From NCBI GenBank assembly GCA_050084515.1, contig CM114274.1:6448001-6512000 (forward strand): a stretch of DNA of 64,000 nt, given 5' to 3'. The translations under genes were made by a program, and so were the position numbers. Numbering within the stretch: the first letter of the stretch is position 1; each line of letters begins with the position of its first letter. Positions 57,751 through 64,000 of the stretch are shown here, one piece after another. The notes beneath the pieces are model-generated. The model saw only the letters and a list, made by a program, of their open reading frames with translations. It was not told where the DNA came from and ran no database searches. The stretch is from Blasia pusilla. Taxonomy: Eukaryota; Marchantiophyta; Marchantiopsida; Blasiales.

Positions 57751-58210
57751 GGATTGTAAATGACATAGACAAGTCATTTTAATGACTTAGTCATTCTCTT
57801 GTGATACGTAAAGTCATTATTTATTACTCTAAGTAGTCACAGTTAATGACTCGCCTAGTCATTATTAATGACTCGTATAGTCATTCTTAATGAAGAGTCT
57901 AGTCAATCCTTATGACTCCTCCAGTCATTGTTTATTACTCGTCTAGTCATTCTTTATGACTCGTTTAATCATTTCTTATGACTTAACCTAGTCATACAAA
58001 ATGACTAGGTGAAGTCATATTTAGTGACTATGTTGAGTAACAAAAAGGAGACTCATATGTGACTACCCTCGGTTTTAGTAACAACTTATACGACTAGGAG
58101 TAATTTTTATTACTAGAGTCTGGTTAAGTAATTACTTAGTCACACATGCCCGGTTTGAGTAACATCTAATCATTTTTCTAAGTCATCCAAAGGGGATTTT
58201 TGTACTAGTG
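57751..58210 (+). repeat. CACTA right subterminal repeats and terminus
   Basis: At least fifteen copies of AGTCAT/ATGACT-type words, often paired as 'atgactcg-(t)tagtcatt', ending in the terminal repeat at 58192-58210. Such arrays bind the element-encoded DNA-binding protein in known En/Spm elements. It is related in sequence and order to 2,985-3,240. Confidence 0.85.
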
Positions 58211-58213
58211 GGA

Positions 58214-59182
58214 AGAGTTACTAGTGTGTGCGGACCGACAAGCTAAAGAGTCTATAGGATTTTTAGCAGAGATCGGATTAGAGTCTGAGACAAATGTTTA
58301 TACGGATACAGTGATTGATTATTGCCACATACAGAGTGACTGAGGCGAAGTAAGTTTAGTATTGGTATAGGATTCTCGACCAAGAGCTCTGGAGAAGAGT
58401 CCGAGATGCTATGTTGCTTCACACGATGAAGCCCACATTCCATATGGTCTTTGAGGTGTCTGAGCAGGTTGAGCTCAACATTAGTAAGGAGCAAGTGGTG
58501 AAGCTCTTATATATTTGGAATGGCACATTTTGAGCCAAAGACACCCCCTCTCCTTATTTTTATGAGCACGTGCTAGACGACCAACACAATCACGCATCAA
58601 ATTCGCACCAAGTAATAGAAGCTCATCATCATCACCACATGTGTTTCTAACCTTGGACAATAATTTTGACAATTGTGTATCTGCAAGACCTATACCTCCA
58701 TTCTCAATTTCACCTTTAGTTTCGGTCTCGTTATTGTTGGAATATGGAAGTTGTATGTCACACCATGTATTTTCCTTTTTTTCTTCACCAATGAGCACAT
58801 CGGTTCCGTCATTCTCATAGTCGCACAAGTTATCCCCACCACTTGACTTCAACATCGGCTGAATGTCCATATGCACGACGTCGCGACCTAGTTTCTCCAT
58901 GAATAAAGCATGCATCCCACCCTGCATTGCTCCTTGTTTTGTTCCTAGTGCCCTGACAATATCCTCTACCACGTATCCATACATTAATAAACATTAGAAA
59001 TGGAGATTTCTAATGTTTATCCACGTATAGAGATTTTCATGCTTGCAATGCTGCAGCTAAAGTCGTTGCAGGTATATCTCCACCATTTGCAAGTATTTCC
59101 TCTGAGCTCGCCTTTGTGTACGTGATCGTTCCTAACCTTGTGCTAATCTCGCATCGTTGTATTTGATCCAAGACCTTTGCTC
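58214..59182 (-). other. Right flank of CACTA and degenerate MULE-side ORF
   Basis: A minus-strand frame at 58481-58984 (167 aa) is acidic and polar (DVVHMDIQPMLKSSGGDNLC, LSKLLSKVRNTCGDDDELLL) with no recognised domain. It is downstream of, and on the same strand as, the MULE transposase and might be its C-terminal exon. 58,214-58,480 is the other half of the locus that the CACTA split; no gene is recognised there. Confidence 0.35.
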
Positions 59183-59382
59183 TTAATTGTTTGTGCTAAT
59201 TGTGTTGAACATGCCACAAGCAAAGGATAGCGGGAATTTTTGGGAATACATGTCTACCAGGACATATGTTTCACAATGTTCGACATCTCTTAGCATGCAT
59301 GACACGAGAAAATAGGAATGTGAGGATCCATCATGGTAACTATCAAGCGACGTAAGAATTTTCCTCACTTTAGTGCATTAAT

Positions 59383-60909
59383 TTATGCTCTTGAGGAGTC
59401 GGTCATAGTGCAATTTGGCGTCCATGCATCACTCGACTCCAAACTACGTTGAATGCATACTTCTCTATGCTTACTAATTGCTGCCTTCTTCATAGCATCC
59501 AACCATTTTGCAATGTCCGCCTCTTTGCAGGAGTTTTTCAGAACCCATGCTACTGGAATGCCATTGTGAAACTTATCGTACACCATAAGGGTGTACAACA
59601 AAAACTTAAGAAACAACGCAATTCATACATTAGACATCAATATTACCAAAAATGATGTGCATAATTTATGTGCATGATTCTAAGGTCTAGTAAGAACACC
59701 CCAAGCAAAGCCCGCAGGTACCAAAGATCTTACCTTGTTCTTGTTTGTTTCAAACAACGAGTCGATGCAACTTATGTTCCCATTTCCATGATCAACTAAC
59801 ATCATTCGCATCCATTCTAACCACAATCTAAGAATGAATGGGCACTCTTTGTTGTGGTAGGGTTGGTAAAAGAACACCTCCTTTGGGTATAATATGAAAA
59901 AAATTGCAATACTTTGATTTTGATTTGCGTATCGGAGCCAAGTCTCCATTGCAATATCCCGTCTAAGATTATATACATCTTGTAGATGCACAAAAACTTC
60001 TTGATGGAAGTCTATCCCCGGTGACGGAATCAACAACTGTCGAACTTCTTCTCCCAACACCAAAATAATCACCATGTTTGTCTTCTCTTGGCGTATCATA
60101 TCCATTATCAAAAGTATTCTACCACTCGATAGGCGGGGAGCATGGCTAGACATAGCACCCTCGATGAAAATGTCATCAAATCTATGACAGGCCTCATCGT
60201 GCTTGCCCAAGTGTTTTCGTTGGATGTATGTTATCTTTGCACAATGTGGAACCAGTATCTCCATCTCCGTGAAGTAGCACAAACATCCCCTTTTCACACT
60301 CTCTTCTGTAGCCTTTCTATCGTACCGTGGTCTGCTCACTTTTTTGCATGTGGGGTTATTGTCTCTAAAAAAAAATCATAGAATTCATACAATCTTGAAT
60401 TAGGACGCAGAGACCAGTTATTCACAAAGTACAAACCAATATCCATGTCTCAGGAATGCACAACACTTAGAGGAATGCGAATCAACTTACTTGAAGTCAA
60501 TCGGCTGTCTATTGCCCCTAACATCCTTAGGTCCATAGCTGCAATGGAAAAATCTATAGCAACCCTCATTACTTGATGCTCTACTCTTATACTCTCGATG
60601 CACTTTAGCAGATTTTTTCCCTGACAGTTGTTCATGTGGGAGGGATATATTCTTCACCCATAAGTTAGTACTTGCTGAGCCATCACCATTACCTTCTGCT
60701 TGCAAAAAGTCATCAAGCCTACCCAAGGATATGTATATAATGTCACCTCTATCCCATGGTAAGAGCTCGTCATAATTCAGCAAACAAGACGACAAATATT
60801 CTTTCACTGGGATCTTGGACATTGCGACAATTTTGTTAACCACATCCAGTCGGAGCTCCATTGATGTTGTACCAGCCGCAACAGCCAGTCCAATTGCATC
60901 AGTTGCCAT
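59383..60909 (-). pseudogene. MULE-family transposase, spliced, with nonsense mutation
   Basis: Three exons fit by splice site and phase. 60491-60909 starts MATDAIGLAVAAGTTSMELR and contains YRFFHCSYGPKDVRG. 59734-60364 (acceptor TTTAG, donor GTAAGA) contains KRGCLCYFTEMEILVPHCAK, HLGKHDEACH and CIDSLFETNKNK, where the Asp is the likely first catalytic residue. 59383-59604 contains FLLYTLMVYDKFHNGIPVAW and then AWTPNCTMTDSSRA, where the second catalytic Asp lies. TAA at 59383-59385 replaces the Glu usual in 'D-x-A-x-E-INAL'; INALK follows the stop. The last acidic residue of the triad was not found. Lower confidence for the N-terminal exon's start. Confidence 0.75.
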
Positions 60910-61716
60910 ATCATCCTATCCTCGTCCTCTTCTCACTACCAGGCTCTTTGCCATGCTAGTCCAAAGAATATCAATTTAATGTGTAAACTGATAGCAAGCC
61001 ATGATCATTGTGTTAGTTTAGAACATCTTTACGGGCATTGAATAGTGAGAAAGCAACGGAACCGTGTGAGGATAGCATTGCACAATAAACATGATCGCCC
61101 TTGATGTGACGGTCACATCAGCTGATAACACTCACTTCACATAAACTAGTTCAAGAGAATACCCACCCACTCCATTTGATGAAAAACCATGCCATAGTGG
61201 ACCAACATGTACACATCTATACAACAATTCAATAGAGGCAAAGAGACGAGACAATTTTGTCACATCTAATAGCATTAAACAATTAACAAAATTTTCCATG
61301 GATTCATAGAAAGTGCATAGTTGGCATTCCACCACCATACTAAAGAAAAAAATGCGTACGCAACATTGAGGTTGGTACCCATCAATGAGAAATTTTCCTA
61401 ATACTCACACGCCAACGTGTTTATTCATTCAAGAACCCATTTGATAACATGTCCCTCAAGTAATTCCACCAAGAAATCCACCACGAAGATACCAGGTTGT
61501 AGCCCTCCCCTCTCTTGCAACCCTTTGCTACAAACATAAGGTGTGCTACTTTCTTGATCTTGCACTAATCAGTCTAAAGAAAAAATCAGTGTAGACGGGA
61601 ATCCGAAAGCACTTAATGTTCAAGCAAGATACCAACTAATCGACCTCCCTCTCTGGAAATTCCCTTATGCTACCAAAATGATATGCACCACTAAGACAAT
61701 TTGAACCGTTCCAACA
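60910..61716. other. Noncoding stretch upstream of MULE exons
   Basis: No coding signal I can support; it may be the promoter or a 5' intron of the MULE gene. Confidence 0.35.
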
Positions 61717-62941
61717 TTAGAGTGGATCAAATTCCTGTAGGTATTGTCTCGGGCCCTTCTCACTCCTTCCCATATCCGAAGATGCCTTTTTCAATGCGGT
61801 TGTTTTGTGACATGGTGAAACCATCCGCCTACAGCCGTGCTCAAGGGTTGAGGATTTCCCAATGTTTGATTTTAACCAATTTACTTTTGAAGGAGTCTTT
61901 CTCTTAGGACAACATGATGGCGTGTACATGGCAACAAAGTTTTCGGAAGATGACTCGTTTGGTGAATTGTCCGGAATATCGTGGCAACATGCTATAGGCA
62001 AACTACCAAGTTCACTACAGCTTTGCAAACTGTTGTGAGATGGTGGCCTCTCTACATTGGAGTGACTATCGCTATAAATGGCAGAGAGAGCGTTCAAAGC
62101 ATCTAAAGGAGAGTAGGCCTGATCCATGACAACTGCATCAACGTGGCATGTGTCTTGCGTACCCTCTGGAAACAGGCCTTGAATTTCAGTGTTGGGAGCA
62201 TATGGAAAGTGTTCAAAGTATTCCTCCTTGTTCGCTTCTGTTTTCGGTAGCGACCCGTAAAGACTATCTGCAATGCTTCCAAATGCATGACTCCCCACGC
62301 CCTCCGCTCCGTCATATTCTGTTGGGATAGTCCCATTTTCCATAAAATGTCTATATGCTGCTTCATTGGGTAGAGTGGGTGGGCAGGTGGGTTCAACCAT
62401 GCTTGGCATCACAATTGGCGATTGACCCGGCTTGCCTATAACAGCATTTGGTGGCACATTTGCCTGTGAATCTGCCACAAAGGTAGTGCACTCACAGAAC
62501 TTGCTGAATGCGAGGTTGGGGCTTCTGAATTGGAAGCGTGTGTATAAAGGCATGCTCCCAATACACACCTTGCTTCATTGTCCAAGTTCATCTCTTCTGT
62601 GATGTCAACTTTGTTTGCAGATTTATTGAGCAATCCGGAAGCCTCCTTTCCGGAGGAGATGGAAGAGTGTCGACGGTAAGAATTGGAAGAACTGTGACCT
62701 TGGGTTCCTTTCCTGCCATGCATGGAAAGGAACGCCTTGACACAGAAGGGGTGTGCACATGATCCTCGCCAGCATGGTCCATGGTTTTTCTTTTCAGCCT
62801 ACCTTTGTGCCTTTGCTGCCTCGGGGACTTGAAGAACTCTTTAGGTTCCTTGGATTCTTCTTCATTGTTACCTCTACCCATGCAAACATCATATGCACCC
62901 TCTACAGCTGGTGTTTGCCCTATCAAGTCTCCATGGACCAC
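61717..62941 (-). pseudogene. Unrecognised gene broken by two frameshifts
   Basis: Three minus-strand frames join end to end: 62941 to about 62,715 (EEESKEPKEFFKSPRQQRHK, basic), about 62,715 to 62,545 (SANKVDITEEMNLDNEARCV), and 62,545 to 61,717 (CECTTFVADSQANVPPNAVI, AYRHFMENGTIPTEYDGAEG, ending YLQEFDPL-stop). Together they give about 400 codons of plausible, Ser/Pro/Glu-rich protein. No domain recognised. It could be the 5' part of the neighbouring MULE, a gene captured by it, or a decayed host gene. The joins are inferred from where protein-like composition switches frame. Confidence 0.4.
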
Positions 62942-63269
62942 CTTTGATAGGAAAGGTGTGCATTTCTTAGGGGTATTACTCCGATCCGATGCTTAACTCT
63001 ATCCGTCCATAATTTTGTAGTAGCCTTATCAGCTACTGGAAGGCGGTCAACCTAATCCCATTCCCTCACCCGGAGTTCCGCGTGGTGTGCAATCCAAGTT
63101 GTTTTGTCCAAGTATAAGGCTTAATAAAAAAAAATTATGCATTGCAGAGATGTAATCCCGTGACGACTCAACAATTTCTCTACAAAGTATGAATGTAGAT
63201 CGGAACAACGAAGAACCAGTACTTGCTGTCTCCCAGTCACCATCATCACTAATGGTTACAGTCCATGGA

Positions 63270-63870
63270 GATAGAAGCTAGTTGATAGCCTCTTCATACA
63301 TCTCTTCCACGTGCGTGTGTAGGATGTTGCATACTAGTTCTATGTCATCTACACTATCCTTAATGCATTTTGTAAGCTCATAGAGAAGGAGGGGGTCTAG
63401 AAGATCATTCCAAGATGTGATTCCCATGAATTCTTGCATGATGGATTCCATTGCTCGTATGAGAGGTGGAGGACGGCCTACCTTCCTGTCAAGAGGCAAT
63501 TCTTGCTTGTCATATTTTTGGGTGAATCGGATTCTCTATCTCCACACGAATTCTGCCCGATTTTTTGCAATCGTGCGCACAGGATCCCTGACTTTGCGTT
63601 CTATCGCACGCGCTTTTTGCCTTGGATTGAGTACTACTTTAGGACCTTGGATGGCATCTGAAGGCTTCCTCCCAGCCTTCTGCTTCAGAACAAAAAACTT
63701 TGGAGGAATGTTATGAGATGCTTTGAGATGTGCATTGAACCTTTCCTTTGATTATAGAGATGCAACATAGCGATTGCATCGCAAAAATTCCCATTTTTGT
63801 TTCACAACATTGCAAGCATATACCACATTCAGTCCCTACCACGCTATCGCGTTTCCAGATGTGCAATACT
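63270..63870 (-). pseudogene. Unrecognised degenerate ORF with possible zinc finger
   Basis: On the minus strand a broken frame at about 63,850-63,700 reads SKERFNAHLKASHNIPPKFF, resembling the His-x3-His half of a C2H2 finger. It continues as VLKQKAGRKPSDAIQGPKVV and further basic sequence to about 63,550, then after a frame change as DRKVGRPPPLIRAMESIMQE (an AT-hook-like GRPP) and on to 63,278. Same strand as the MULE. It may be an N-terminal exon of a transposase or a separate relic. Confidence 0.35.
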
Positions 63871-64000
63871 CGAGACCACCAGCTGAATTGGACTTCATGG
63901 GTTATGTATGTGTGGCCTGTTTGGGACAAGCTGGTATCGATGCTTTAGCAACATTTGAATCTACGGTTTTGCTCTATGCATCTCAAGAGCTGGATTGCTC

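Larger units (their letters stand above)
41597..58210 (+). mobile_element. Complete CACTA (En/Spm) transposon, 16.6 kb
   Basis: Left end CACTAGTAGTAAAAGGGCC at 41597. The right end read inward from 58210 is CACTAGTACAAAAATCCCC. A 3-bp target duplication, GGA, sits at 41594-41596 and 58211-58213, as expected for the superfamily. The right subterminal region (57.75-58.18 kb) is packed with AGTCAT/ATGACT words; the left one has related GTGACT and AGTAAC words. The interior carries tnp2-type and Transposase_24-type genes in the same direction, plus later insertions. Stops and frameshifts make it non-autonomous. Without the nested copia it would be about 13.3 kb. Confidence 0.93.

Noticed and set aside
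41597-58210. Helitron or other large mobile unit as explanation of the 16.6-kb block
   Set aside because: CACTA ends and a 3-bp target duplication fit precisely; no CTRR hairpin end was needed.

Overview
This is plant nuclear DNA, most likely from a streptophyte. GT-AG introns split short exons, most of the sequence is transposon relics, and the elements are plant types: Ty1/copia, Ty3/gypsy, CACTA (En/Spm), MULE and LINE. I saw no bacterial, organellar, rRNA or tRNA features. I cannot name the species. Remnants of a cytosine-methyltransferase retroelement weakly favour a seed-free plant or charophyte.

Layout. 1-2.6 kb is a dead gypsy polyprotein, followed by an orphan CACTA end (2,985-3,240) and a LINE-like zinc-knuckle fragment (3,260-3,691). 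4-8.5 kb is mostly noncoding. 9,857-25,775 holds the one convincing host gene, on the minus strand. Its exons are tiny and phase-compatible, and they encode a long coiled coil of unknown function. At least twelve of them are 54-nt copies of one 18-residue unit, and another exon carries eleven 11-residue repeats. Two solo LTRs of one family lie in opposite orientation, one in an intron and one beyond the stop codon, and a LINE fragment lies in another intron. 27-41.6 kb is gene-poor: dispersed repeats, an AGTCAT-rich array, three phase-matched exons of an unknown gene (30.46-31.11 kb), and a decayed reading frame with a C5-methyltransferase motif I (33.0-34.3 kb).

41,597-58,210 is one complete but dead CACTA transposon of 16.6 kb with both termini and a 3-bp GGA target duplication. 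It carries a tnp2 transposase pseudogene, a second En/Spm-type gene, an unrecognised ORF pair upstream of tnp2, LINE/copia patchwork in its 5' part, and a copia element inserted inside tnp2 with its own 5-bp duplication. 58.2-64 kb (minus strand) contains a spliced MULE transposase pseudogene and degenerate ORFs upstream of it.

The strongest unusual feature is the tandemly duplicated coiled-coil exon array. The nested transposons give a readable insertion order: the CACTA first, then the copia inside it, then internal deletion. Exon models were derived by eye from splice sites, reading phase and repeat similarity, so transcript data are needed to confirm them.
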